This document shows positions 1 to 6,321 of a stretch of 33,754 bases of DNA, piece after piece. Made by a program: the position numbers and the translations under genes. How positions within the stretch are numbered: the stretch's first letter is position 1; every line of letters begins with the position of its first letter. The stretch lies in the IMG/VR virus record IMGVR_UViG_3300047319_000460, positions 1 through 33,754 of that record, one strand, 5' to 3'. The stretch is from a virus. The notes beneath the pieces are model-generated. The model had not been told where the DNA came from. It saw only the letters and a list, made by a program, of their open reading frames with translations, and did no database searches.

Positions 1-294
1 ATGCTCAAGGACATCCCTTACGAGGAATCGAAAGGGATGTCCGCTGAGCAAATCATCTCGCTTTATCAGTTTGACCACGGAATTCTTCATGCAACCGAAC
101 CCATTGATGAGCCTTGGAATTTAACGCCAAGGCTGATCCATGAGCATCGGCAGAAATCCAAGAAAGACACGGCCATTGTTGCTAAGTCCAGAAGGATAGA
201 GAAGAAATGGTCAGAGTTCACTGCCAAGCTGCATTCCAAACCGGCACCAAAATCTAAAAAATATCGATGGCCGAAGCGGAAATTTGGTTGTTAA
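1..294 (+). CDS. HNH-like small phage protein (5' end uncertain)
   Basis: This 97-residue protein may be cut at its start, because the window begins exactly on an ATG and the frame could continue upstream. A second in-frame Met lies at residue 13. The central part has an Asp-His pair (FDHG, about residue 24), then EPWNLTPRLIHEHR and a KKDTAIVAKSRR stretch. That order of DH, N and H resembles a reduced HNH nuclease core, as found in small proteins of rhizobial phages. The tail is very basic (KPAPKSKKYRWPKRK), which suits nucleic-acid binding. Nuclease activity is inferred only; a non-catalytic DNA-binding relative is equally possible. It is followed by a 67-base gap that contains an inverted repeat (CCGGTG at 305-310 with CACCGG at 322-327). 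Confidence 0.55.
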   Translation: MLKDIPYEESKGMSAEQIISLYQFDHGILHATEPIDEPWNLTPRLIHEHRQKSKKDTAIVAKSRRIEKKWSEFTAKLHSKPAPKSKKYRWPKRKFGC

Positions 295-361
295 TTTCTA
301 CCAGCCGGTGATCCGCCCCAGCACCGGATGGTCATCCTATCGGGGACTCAGAGGAGTAAAT

Positions 362-1132
362 ATGAGAAAACTTTTAATGGCGGGGACAATGCTAGCTGCC
401 CTGTCCCTACCAGCCCAGGCCGATGTCATTCTCGGTGGCCAGACCTGGACCGGCGCAGGCAGCGAGACCATCAACTTGGTGACCGGCGCAGTCGGCAATC
501 AGCCAAACGATGCGCCTTGTCTGGTCTGCGGCGCTAACCAGCCGCAGCAGCCCGCTGGCTTTGGCTACAACGACTACAGCAATGGCGGCAACATCACCTC
601 GATCACCGCCTTCAGCGATCAGGGCAACGGCGGTCGCAATACGCTGCTTGACAACACGTTTAACAACACTTCGACCGGCGGCTACCAGATCGGCGACGGC
701 TCGTTGTTCAAGGCATTCCTGCTGGCGCACGGCGACACCAACGCCAACCTCGCCTTCAACATCGGCGTTGATGTCAATGACACCAACCAGCCACAGACCC
801 TGAACAGTTTCTTTTTTCTGGATCTGACCACGCACACAGTGCTGGCGGCGTATCTGTGTACCGTAAGCTGCACCGTGCCGTCGCTCAGCAACGGCACCGG
901 CTTTCCCGACTACACGTTGACTGGGTTCTCTCTCAACGGTGTCAACCCAGGTGACGAGATCATCTTTGCTGCCCGCATGACCGGGCTGAACGATGGCCCC
1001 GACAGCTTCTTCCTTGAACCAGCCGCCGCCGTCCCGGCCCCGTTGGCCGGTGCTGGCATCCCAGGCTTGATTGCAGCCTGTGGCATGTTGATTGGTTTCG
1101 CCAAGCGTCGGCGTAAGCAGTTAGCGGCCTAA
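362..1132 (+). CDS. Exported protein with PEP-CTERM-like C-terminal anchor (first of two)
   Basis: The start at 362 is chosen over the longer frame from 284 because AGAGGAG lies just upstream and the protein then opens with a clear signal peptide (MRKLLMAGTMLAALSLPAQA, cleavage likely after AQA). The 256-residue product has a Gly/Asn/Thr-rich extracellular body with a Cys pair at CLVC and another at CTVSC. It ends with a three-part tail: VPAPLAGAGIPG, a hydrophobic helix (LIAACGMLIGF) and a basic RRRKQ cluster. That is the layout of PEP-CTERM-type sorting signals, although the motif is VPAP rather than VPEP. The same tail ends the protein at 3318-4010. The role is unknown; a host-surface-altering lysogenic conversion (moron) protein is a plausible inference. 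No exosortase gene is in the window. Confidence 0.75.
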   Translation: MRKLLMAGTMLAALSLPAQADVILGGQTWTGAGSETINLVTGAVGNQPNDAPCLVCGANQPQQPAGFGYNDYSNGGNITSITAFSDQGNGGRNTLLDNTFNNTSTGGYQIGDGSLFKAFLLAHGDTNANLAFNIGVDVNDTNQPQTLNSFFFLDLTTHTVLAAYLCTVSCTVPSLSNGTGFPDYTLTGFSLNGVNPGDEIIFAARMTGLNDGPDSFFLEPAAAVPAPLAGAGIPGLIAACGMLIGFAKRRRKQLAA

Positions 1133-1138
1133 GCAATA

Positions 1139-1177
1139 GGCCGGGGTGTAAAAACCCCGGCCACTTCATGCAAGTGG
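1139..1177 (+). terminator. Terminator-like double hairpin after the exported-protein gene
   Basis: A perfect 9-bp stem (GGCCGGGGT with ACCCCGGCC) closes a 6-base loop at 1139-1162. A second 6-bp stem, CCACTT with AAGTGG (1161-1177), shares bases CC 1161-1162, so the two stems compete. No T-run follows, so efficient intrinsic termination is not assured. It could instead protect the upstream mRNA or attenuate read-through to the gene at 1191. Confidence 0.55.
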
Positions 1178-1190
1178 ATGAGATAAGAAT

Positions 1191-1409
1191 ATGAACGAAT
1201 TCAAACTCTATCGCCGCAAGCAGATCGCTGAGCTAAGGCCCTGGCAGAAGGGTGACGACATGACCGGCGTCAACGTGTCCGTTGTCGATAGATTGGCTGG
1301 ATCTCCCGTGGAAGGGGATATGATCGCCAGGAATCCAAAAAACCACGACGATAAGTGGCTGATCGCAAAGAAGTATTTCGATGACAACTTCGAACCCATG
1401 GAGAACTGA
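1191..1409 (+). CDS. Conserved small phage protein (YRRKQIAELRPW type)
   Basis: This 72-residue acidic protein contains YRRKQIAELRPW, then GDDMTGVNVS and GDMIARNPKNHDDKWLIAKKYFDDNF. The combination of an ELRPW-like segment, a G-M-I-A-R-N-P-K-N-H segment and a W-A-K-F-D-NF ending matches a very common family of small phage and prophage proteins of unknown function. The ATG at 1191 follows the double hairpin, with GAGATAAG just upstream. It leads a group of tightly spaced small genes that runs to 2496. Confidence 0.75.
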   Translation: MNEFKLYRRKQIAELRPWQKGDDMTGVNVSVVDRLAGSPVEGDMIARNPKNHDDKWLIAKKYFDDNFEPMEN

Positions 1410-1412
1410 GTG

Positions 1413-1763
1413 ATGGAAAAGATTGAAGAACTCAAGACCGATGAGCTTATCAAGAACGTCGAGGCGGCAGTCACCGAGCTAGTGACTCGCGTCAACAATG
1501 ACGTAACGCCGGATCGTGTCGCTCATGCCATTGCCGTGCATACCAAGGCCATCATCAGCCGTACTACAACCGATAGCCGCTCGAAATTGCATAGCCTGTT
1601 CGAGGCCCTGACCAAGATGGACGGCTATCTAGCCGACAACGAAGAGCGTCTCCACGCTGAGATTGATCGTCATGTTCATATCTCCAATGGAGCCTTCCAG
1701 GCGGCTGTAACCCTGAACAAAACACTCGATGAGTGGCACCATCAAATCGAGTTCAAGGGATGA
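1413..1763 (+). CDS. Hypothetical phage protein, helical
   Basis: I place the start at the ATG at 1413. A GTG directly before it (1410) is also possible. The 116-residue protein is predicted by eye to be largely helical and acidic (MEKIEELKTDELIKNVEAAV), with a middle region VAHAIAVHTKAIISRTTTD and a His-rich segment (EIDRHVHISNG). It starts four bases after the stop of the previous gene, and its own stop overlaps the start of the next (ATGA), so the three are probably translated together. I do not recognise the family and see no membrane segment or catalytic motif. Confidence 0.6.
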   Translation: MEKIEELKTDELIKNVEAAVTELVTRVNNDVTPDRVAHAIAVHTKAIISRTTTDSRSKLHSLFEALTKMDGYLADNEERLHAEIDRHVHISNGAFQAAVTLNKTLDEWHHQIEFKG

Positions 1764-2068
1764 TCATCAAGATCTTCTGGTTCCTGTTCGTACTCATTCT
1801 GGTGAGCCTCATAACTCTCATTTTGAGGCTGCCAGCAGGAGCTGGAGGTGAGATCGGCGGCTGGGGCGTCTGTGTCCCTAGCAAGGATGACGATTGCCGG
1901 GGCGGATTTTTTGTCAGTAGTCCGACGCAATGCTCGTGGATGCAAGGCATCGTCTGCGAGCAATTTGAAAAAGACCAAAGAGCATTATGCTACGGGATCC
2001 ATAATCCGAACGGATGCATTGATAGTGTTAGAGGTAGTCACTTTAATCGACCCATCAAGCATTATTGA
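1760..2068 (+). CDS. Small membrane-anchored or exported Cys-rich protein
   Basis: The start at 1760 overlaps the previous stop (ATGA). From here the 102-residue protein begins MIIKIFWFLFVLILVSLITLIL, a signal anchor or uncleaved signal peptide. The mature part holds six cysteines: CVPSKDDDC, QCSWMQGIVC, LCYG and GCID. This suggests a disulphide-bonded domain outside the cytoplasm. The function is unknown. Its place between accessory genes and its export signal fit a phage moron that acts at the cell envelope, for example in superinfection exclusion, but this is inference from topology only. Confidence 0.6.
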   Translation: MIIKIFWFLFVLILVSLITLILRLPAGAGGEIGGWGVCVPSKDDDCRGGFFVSSPTQCSWMQGIVCEQFEKDQRALCYGIHNPNGCIDSVRGSHFNRPIKHY

Positions 2069-2077
2069 GGAGAGAGC

Positions 2078-2257
2078 ATGGGACCGGGCTACAACGATCT
2101 TCCACCGGATTGGGTCTGGGACTTCTTCCATTGGCTAATCATTGCTGCGGGCTTTGCACCATTCGTATTGGCAGGATGTTTGGTTGCGCTGGCATTCCTT
2201 CTGGACTGCGCTGATCGTCGCCCGCGTTGTCCATCATGTGGACAGCCGTGGCACTAA
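2078..2257 (+). CDS. 59-residue membrane protein with C-terminal zinc-ribbon-like motif
   Basis: This short gene has a strong ribosome-binding site (TTGAGGAGAGAGC before ATG). The product starts MGPGYNDLPPDWVWDFFH, continues with a hydrophobic span (LIIAAGFAPFVLAGCLVALAFLL, about residues 20-42) and ends in RRPRCPSCGQPWH. The CPSC plus a final His look like one half of a zinc-binding knuckle on the cytoplasmic side. Its stop TAA overlaps the ATG of the next gene (TAATG), which supports real translation. The function is unknown. Confidence 0.6.
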   Translation: MGPGYNDLPPDWVWDFFHWLIIAAGFAPFVLAGCLVALAFLLDCADRRPRCPSCGQPWH

Positions 2258-2496
2258 TGGATCCGTATTACGATTTCAGGTTGCTACACAGCACTCCGAA
2301 GGAGAGACAAGTGTCTGATTATCAACGCGCGTCGAAAGTGAGACAGATGGCCAAGACCTACGACAAGAAATGCTGGGACTTAGCGGTTCATTTCCTGTCC
2401 GATGAGCCAGAACTAGACAGCCCCGCTAATTGTAACGAGTTGGCGGGGGCCATCCAAGAAGCAATCGAGTTGTGGTTTCATGACCGACATCGTTGA
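2257..2496 (+). CDS. Conserved small phage protein (Cys-Trp-Asp-Leu-Ala type)
   Basis: The start at 2257 is preferred because it overlaps the preceding stop (TAATG). An internal Met (MAKTYDKKCWDLA, codon 29) is the alternative. The 79-residue protein has the core KCWDLAVHFLSDEPEL, then LAGAIQEAIELWF, a pattern I associate with small uncharacterised phage proteins. It is helical and acidic, with no membrane segment. Its 3' end contains the out-of-frame copy of the MTDIVERL leader described at 2480, so part of this C-terminus (FHDRHR) is encoded by repeat DNA. Confidence 0.6.
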   Translation: MDPYYDFRLLHSTPKERQVSDYQRASKVRQMAKTYDKKCWDLAVHFLSDEPELDSPANCNELAGAIQEAIELWFHDRHR

Positions 2497-2522
2497 GCGG
2501 CTGACATCGTTGAACGGCTGCG
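2480..2522 (+). pseudogene. Decayed MTDIVERL gene start with 17-base tandem duplication
   Basis: The DNA begins with the same leader that opens the four intact MTDIVERL genes (2827, 3054, 5118, 5294). Here the segment GACATCGTTGAGCGGCT is followed at once by a second copy, GACATCGTTGAACGGCT, so the frame is broken. The resulting reading frame stops after 16 codons (MTDIVERLTSLNGCAP). It looks like the stub left by duplication and slippage within the repeated family. It overlaps the end of the gene at 2257 in another frame. Confidence 0.55.
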
Positions 2523-2526
2523 CTCC

Positions 2527-2808
2527 ATGAACACTGATGCAGAAGAGACGGCGCACGATATAGAGCCCGTGGAACCTGAGCAGACAGAACCGCCAGTCGA
2601 GTGGTGGGCGCGACGTGCGTATTATCCGGGCCGCTCAGCGGGAGCCGCTATGCGTGACCTTATCAGCGATATAGGCTCGAATGGCCGGTATCCTCGCCTC
2701 CACGCGCTACTAAATGATCTGATGGATGACTTCAATCGTCGGGGCAACGATAACGCGCAAACGGTGGACTTGCTGCGCGACATCGTTAAAGCAATCCCGA
2801 AACACTAG
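2527..2808 (+). CDS. Hypothetical acidic phage protein
   Basis: This 93-residue protein starts with an acidic tail (MNTDAEETAHDIEPVEPEQTE), followed by EWWARRAYYPGRSAGAAMRD and a helical C-terminal half (LHALLNDLMDDFNRRG, LLRDIVKAIPKH). The ribosome-binding site is weak (only CTGCGCTCC before the ATG). It follows the decayed MTDIVERL copy directly, so it may once have been the distal part of a fused reading frame. I do not recognise the family. Confidence 0.5.
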   Translation: MNTDAEETAHDIEPVEPEQTEPPVEWWARRAYYPGRSAGAAMRDLISDIGSNGRYPRLHALLNDLMDDFNRRGNDNAQTVDLLRDIVKAIPKH

Positions 2809-2826
2809 CCCGCACTAGGAGAAGCC

Positions 2827-3057
2827 ATGACCGACATCGTTGAGCGGCTGCGCGATGGTTCATTCTCGGTTGACCTGTGTCGTGAGGCCGCCGACGAAAT
2901 CGAGCGGCTGCAAAAGGGTATCCAAGATTATCTGAACGGCGACTATGGCCCAGCCGTGAGTAAGGGCGACAAGTGTCCACACGGTGCCTTCGGTTATGAG
3001 GCCTGCGAGACCTGCATCGATGATTATTTTCGCAAGCTGCTTGGTATCAAGACATGA
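2827..3057 (+). CDS. MTDIVERL-family small protein 1 (with Cys motif)
   Basis: The start has a good ribosome-binding site (TAGGAGAAGCC). The 76-residue protein has the family halves MTDIVERLR and EAADEIERLQ, about 20 residues apart, which look like two amphipathic helices. It then has an added tail, CPHGAFGYEACETCIDDYF, with three Cys and one His that could bind zinc. Similar small proteins are common in phages of Alphaproteobacteria; their role is not known to me. Its stop overlaps the next start (ATGA), and the next gene is a paralog. Confidence 0.7.
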   Translation: MTDIVERLRDGSFSVDLCREAADEIERLQKGIQDYLNGDYGPAVSKGDKCPHGAFGYEACETCIDDYFRKLLGIKT

Positions 3058-3317
3058 CCGACATCGTTGAGCGGCTGCGTTATCAGCATACTAAAGTTGA
3101 TGTGGCCGGGTATTGGCTTGACGCCAATACGGCGCGGCCAATTATGCATGAAGCCGCCGACGAGATTGAGCGGCTGCGGAAGCTTGCCAAGGAACAGGGC
3201 CAGGAGATTGCGATTACTCGCGAGCAAGATGAGCGGCTACGCTCTGCGCTACTGGGACACGCTAGAGAAATGGCTAGAGTCGCCCTTACTGACAGCAGTT
3301 CAACAATGGAGAAATGA
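3054..3317 (+). CDS. MTDIVERL-family small protein 2
   Basis: This 87-residue paralog of the preceding gene overlaps it by four bases. It has MTDIVERLR, a 24-residue insert (including VAGYWLDANTARPIM), then HEAADEIERLRKLAKEQGQE and a long charged helix with a third ERLR copy (QDERLRSALLGHAREMARVA). Coiled-coil oligomerisation is likely. The stop TGA is directly followed by the ATG of the PEP-CTERM-like gene at 3318, so the two are probably expressed together. Confidence 0.7.
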   Translation: MTDIVERLRYQHTKVDVAGYWLDANTARPIMHEAADEIERLRKLAKEQGQEIAITREQDERLRSALLGHAREMARVALTDSSSTMEK

Positions 3318-4010
3318 ATGAAAGCAAAGCTACTGGGTGCTGCCGCATTGATATGTCTTGTTACATCAGCATCTGCCGATATAGTTACCCTCACATTCAC
3401 CGGAACGGTTGCGCCTTACACTTGGGATGGCAGCCACTACACCTCAAATCCATTGATCGACAATGGCACCTTTGGCACTCCAGGCCAGAATCTGTTTGGC
3501 GATTCCTACAGTCAGGTATGGACGGTCAATACATTCGCAGGGAGATACGATCTTGTCTCTTTGGCTCTTCTGACAATCAACAATACGACCGTCACCATCA
3601 GCAGCGGCAATAACTACAATGCTATAGGTGGAGGACATGGATTGATCGATAAATCCATTGCTGTGCCCTTTGATTACTTTAGCATCGATACGACCGTCTC
3701 ACCCGGCAATGTAGCCATGGGTGGGCTCATCTATACCTTCAATGGAAATGGTCCTGGGGATCTTAATGCTCCTGGGACTCATACCTACAACATGCTGCCT
3801 GGTAATCTCATCAATACCGTCAACACTGGCGGGTATTTCAGCTATGGCGGAGTCTCTGGTTATCTTCATCCCGATACACTTGTCATCACCAATGACAGCG
3901 TTGCTGTCCCAGGTCCGATTGTAGGAAGCGGCTTGCCAGGATTGCTCCTGGGGCTGTTGGCTTGGTGGGGGCTGGCTAGGCCTTCGGTGCGTCAACGTCT
4001 TGCGGCATAG
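3318..4010 (+). CDS. Exported protein with PEP-CTERM-like C-terminal anchor (second of two)
   Basis: This 230-residue protein opens with a signal peptide (MKAKLLGAAALICLVTSASA). Its body is rich in Thr, Asn and Gly with beta-strand character (DIVTLTFTGTVAPYTWDG, TVTISSGNNYNAIGGG). It ends VPGPIVGSGLPG, a hydrophobic helix (LLLGLLAWWGLA) and RPSVRQRLAA. The tail repeats that of the gene at 362, although the bodies are not alike. The body resembles PEP-CTERM exported proteins found in environmental bacteria. The last 35 bases overlap the convergent lysozyme gene. Display on the host surface is inferred. Confidence 0.75.
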   Translation: MKAKLLGAAALICLVTSASADIVTLTFTGTVAPYTWDGSHYTSNPLIDNGTFGTPGQNLFGDSYSQVWTVNTFAGRYDLVSLALLTINNTTVTISSGNNYNAIGGGHGLIDKSIAVPFDYFSIDTTVSPGNVAMGGLIYTFNGNGPGDLNAPGTHTYNMLPGNLINTVNTGGYFSYGGVSGYLHPDTLVITNDSVAVPGPIVGSGLPGLLLGLLAWWGLARPSVRQRLAA

Positions 4011-4533
4011 CATCACCAAGCGGCTGGATAACGTCTGCTCGTCCATCATAATTATTGTCGGCAATATTCTGAAACAACAAACTCTCGCTTGCTCTACGAC
4101 GCACCAGTCCTGGTAACACCTTGCCGCCGCCACGATTCCATTTGTGGAATTCCAAGGCAGCACCGTCGAAATCCTTGGCATTGACCTTCTTCAGCAGAGT
4201 CGAGCTTGCCAGGGCCCCTGAGCCACAGTTGTAGGTGAAACTTGTCAGTGCATCGAACTGCCACTGGGTTAGCTGCACCTTGACTGAACGTCTAACGTCG
4301 CCTTCGAATTTCTTCATGTCGACCAGGAATGCTGCATCGCACTGACGTTGTGACCAGACCATTCCTGGTTTGATCTTGTGCCCATTTTCGGTCGTTGTTC
4401 CCCACCCGATAGTCCAGACATGGGCTGGGCATAGGTAGGATTCGAAGCGGTCAGGGCCACAAGGATGCAGACAGGACTCGAAATGCTTGACGAGATTTGC
4501 TCCAGCCTTTGATAGCGACAGTTCCTCGTTCAT
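3976..4533 (-). CDS. Endolysin, phage-type lysozyme (GH24, muramidase)
   Basis: The 185-residue product cleaves peptidoglycan between MurNAc and GlcNAc to release progeny. It shows the GH24 pattern: a helix ending in the catalytic Glu (NLVKHFES, Glu19), then WTIGWGTT (residues 40-47) for the catalytic loop, then QFDALTSFTYNCGSGAL and GLVRRRASESLLF in the C-terminal lobe. The extra Cys residues near Glu19 (Cys21, Cys25, Cys35) are unusual. No signal peptide or SAR helix is visible, so it should need a holin. It starts 2 bases after the holin-candidate stop, and its 3' end overlaps the convergent exported-protein gene by 35 bases. Confidence 0.92.
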   Translation of the reverse strand: MNEELSLSKAGANLVKHFESCLHPCGPDRFESYLCPAHVWTIGWGTTTENGHKIKPGMVWSQRQCDAAFLVDMKKFEGDVRRSVKVQLTQWQFDALTSFTYNCGSGALASSTLLKKVNAKDFDGAALEFHKWNRGGGKVLPGLVRRRASESLLFQNIADNNYDGRADVIQPLGDAMPQDVDAPKA

Positions 4534-4535
4534 GG

Positions 4536-4829
4536 CTACCTCGCTGGTGAAATATGAAGTTCCTTTGTCATGATGCTGATGACGTTATCCAACCGTTGCT
4601 TGTTGTCCTTGGTGGTCGATTCCAGCACTGTCAGGCGGTTGTTGATATCGCCTAGATGCGGCGAGCCACGCACCTCCAGGGTGTTCACGCGTGTTTCAAG
4701 CCTAACCATGTAAGACAGGCCATAAGCCGCACCGGTTGACAGCGCAATGGCTTGGGCGATCAGGAAATAGACCAGAGTCGAGTTCTCTTTGATCCATGAC
4801 TGGGCCATCGTCATCATGGTATCGAACAT
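4536..4829 (-). CDS. Holin candidate: one membrane helix plus coiled coil
   Basis: This 97-residue protein has a short N-terminus, a hydrophobic span (LVYFLIAQAIALSTGAAYGLSYMV, about residues 19-42) and then a heptad-like tail (LETRVNTLEV, INNRLTVLESTTKDNKQRLDNV). One transmembrane segment with a cytoplasmic or periplasmic coiled coil, placed directly upstream of the endolysin on the same strand, fits a holin or a related lysis-timing protein. No spanin lipoprotein is apparent beside it. The family assignment is inferred from position and topology; several Met codons near the start are possible. Confidence 0.6.
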   Translation of the reverse strand: MFDTMMTMAQSWIKENSTLVYFLIAQAIALSTGAAYGLSYMVRLETRVNTLEVRGSPHLGDINNRLTVLESTTKDNKQRLDNVISIMTKELHISPAR

Positions 4830-4851
4830 AGCACAAAGCTAAGAAGGAAAC

Positions 4852-5121
4852 ATGATTGAAACGTACATTCTTGAGAATAGGACCCCGGTTCGTGTAGATA
4901 TGGACACTTGGGGGGAATGGCTTCATGACGCTAACCGGATCTTGGCTAAAACCGATATTGGCAAGGTCCAGGTCAGCACAGTTTTTGTCGGAGTGAACCA
5001 AGTTTTCTTTGAGACAATGATCTTCGGTGGCAAATACAATGGATACCAGAGGCGATGCTCGACCTGGGACGAGGCTGAGATAGAACATGCCGAGGCAGTT
5101 GCTATGGTGAGGGGATCATGA
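4852..5121 (+). CDS. Conserved phage protein (VSTVFVGVNQ / FETMIFGG type)
   Basis: This 89-residue protein carries GEWLHDANRILAKTDIGKVQVSTVFVGVNQVFFETMIFGGKYNG and STWDEAEIEHAEAV. The block VSTVFxGxNxxFFETMxFGG followed by a TWDEAExxH block is one of the most common motifs in small uncharacterised phage proteins. The ribosome-binding site is AGAAGGAA. The gene diverges from the holin candidate with only 22 bases between them, so any promoter must lie inside a coding region. Its stop overlaps the start of the next gene (ATGA). Confidence 0.75.
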   Translation: MIETYILENRTPVRVDMDTWGEWLHDANRILAKTDIGKVQVSTVFVGVNQVFFETMIFGGKYNGYQRRCSTWDEAEIEHAEAVAMVRGS

Positions 5122-5297
5122 CCGACATCGTTGAACGGCTGCGCAAGCTTGCAACTACAGCTAACGGAGTTCCGATCTTTGCCGACGCCGCCGACGTTAT
5201 CGAGCGACTGCGGGCCGATCTCGCACAGCGTGACCACGAGCTTTCGTCGATCTTGCTGCAAATTGAAGCTGATCTTTCAAGCGTGGATAAGACATGA
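5118..5297 (+). CDS. MTDIVERL-family small protein 3 (59 residues)
   Basis: This short gene starts within the previous stop (ATGA) and ends within the next start (ATGA). The product has MTDIVERLRKLATTANG, then ADAADVIERLRADLAQRDHEL and a final helix. It keeps the two family helices with the shortest linker of the group. Both flanking overlaps and the conserved leader DNA, with one base change (GAACGG rather than GAGCGG), support it as a real gene. Confidence 0.7.
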   Translation: MTDIVERLRKLATTANGVPIFADAADVIERLRADLAQRDHELSSILLQIEADLSSVDKT

Positions 5298-5506
5298 CCG
5301 ACATCGTTGAGCGGCTTGCATGGCTTTGGAATTATTGGGATCGAGCTATAACAGAACCAAAAACTACAGTCATTCCCGAAGCCATTACCGAGATCGAGCG
5401 GCTACGATCCGCACTCATAGCCATCATAGACAACTATGATGACCTTAATGTTCCGAGGATAGAAGTCATCGAGGATGCAAGAAATCTCCTCGATGTTAGC
5501 CATTGA
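5294..5506 (+). CDS. MTDIVERL-family small protein 4
   Basis: This 70-residue protein starts MTDIVERLAWLWNYWDRA, has a Trp-rich linker and then PEAITEIERLRSALIAII and an acidic C-terminal helix (IEVIEDARNLLDVSH). It is the most diverged intact member: the second helix reads EAITEIERLR instead of EAADEIERLR. It overlaps the preceding paralog by four bases and overlaps the convergent gene at 5496 by 11 bases. Confidence 0.7.
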   Translation: MTDIVERLAWLWNYWDRAITEPKTTVIPEAITEIERLRSALIAIIDNYDDLNVPRIEVIEDARNLLDVSH

Positions 5507-5861
5507 TAGCCGTCGATATACGACCGAGAAGAAGAGTCTTCAGACTTTGAGTTACTGCTGTTTTTCCTACAGGAGGACAGTCATAATTTATCCAGAGATC
5601 TATTGCGTTGTAGACATCAGAATCAATAACCGGGCTTGAGCCAAGGGCTGCCACCCGGTCGACCAAGCTGCTTTCGAGCTGATCGGCGATCTGCTTTCGT
5701 CCGGCGATAGGACAATCGTAATTGAGCCAAAGCTCTACAGCCAGGAATACGTCAGACCTTTTAATCCGGACTTTAGTTTCCGGAGCGTCACTTGTGCTTG
5801 CTTGGTTTCTTGTGAGTGGGTTTAGCTGCTTTGGCTTTTGGCTTTGATCGTTTGATTGCAT
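5496..5861 (-). CDS. Protein with two WINYDCP-AGK repeats
   Basis: I start at the ATG at 5861 (121 residues); a TTG at 5906 would add 15 residues. The protein carries two copies of a roughly 33-residue unit: AVELWLNYDCPIAGRKQIADQLESSLVDRVAAL, read in two parts, and AIDLWINYDCPPVGKTAVTQSL ending LLLGRISTAI. The key conserved residues are W, N, DCP, G and K, then a Leu/Val helix ending in R. A third copy lies in the neighbouring upstream gene. The reading frames of the two genes overlap by 74 bases. I know no named domain for this unit, and the function is unknown. Confidence 0.65.
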   Translation of the reverse strand: MQSNDQSQKPKQLNPLTRNQASTSDAPETKVRIKRSDVFLAVELWLNYDCPIAGRKQIADQLESSLVDRVAALGSSPVIDSDVYNAIDLWINYDCPPVGKTAVTQSLKTLLLGRISTAING

Positions 5862-6246
5862 GATTGGTCTTAGACTCCATACCTCGTTTAGGTGTGGGCT
5901 TGGCAATGGGAAGATCCGGGGGCTTCACGATGGGCCTCTCCGGTGGTTTCTCCGGGGGTTTGATCAGATCTGGCGGTTTAGGTTGTATCAGATCCGGAGG
6001 CTTCGGTGGCTCTGGCTTCTCAATCGGCGGTTCAGGTTTCTTGATGGGAAAAATATCGTTGTCTGGGACGTTCCCTGGCTTGATGGCCATGATCCTATCG
6101 ACCAGACAAGTCACCAGAGCGTCGTGAATTGCATCCTTACCGGCCAGCGGGCAATCAGTGTTGATCCAATCGTGGACGGTCTCAGTCACCACTTCCCGGT
6201 CCAGTGGGCTATGTTCTCCTGCTGGAGGCTTGGCCTTGTCATACAT
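5788..6246 (-). CDS. Protein with one DCPLAGK repeat and a Pro/Lys-rich tail
   Basis: The ribosome-binding site is clear (GAGGAG seven bases before ATG). Residues 20-55 carry one copy of the repeat (VHDWINTDCPLAGKDAIHDA, then LVTCLVDRIMAI). The rest is a low-complexity tail, first of Pro-Lys-Pro-Glu units (KPEPPIEKPEPPKPPDLI) and then very basic (KRSKPKAKAAKPTHKKPSKHK). The tail resembles an extended, charged linker or a nucleic-acid-binding tail. The 3' end overlaps the next gene, which carries two more repeats in another frame. The pair could be a split three-repeat protein. Confidence 0.65.
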   Translation of the reverse strand: MYDKAKPPAGEHSPLDREVVTETVHDWINTDCPLAGKDAIHDALVTCLVDRIMAIKPGNVPDNDIFPIKKPEPPIEKPEPPKPPDLIQPKPPDLIKPPEKPPERPIVKPPDLPIAKPTPKRGMESKTNHAIKRSKPKAKAAKPTHKKPSKHK

Positions 6247-6321
6247 GGAATAACTCCTCAGCAGTTCCGGCAGATGTCGGGTGGCCTGGGCGGATATGGC
6301 GGTAATGGCGGCACCGAGCTT

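Noticed and set aside
3699-4181. A leftward frame of 160 residues opposite the exported-protein gene.
   Set aside because: It is antisense to a well-supported signal-peptide protein and the lysozyme end, with no protein-like features.
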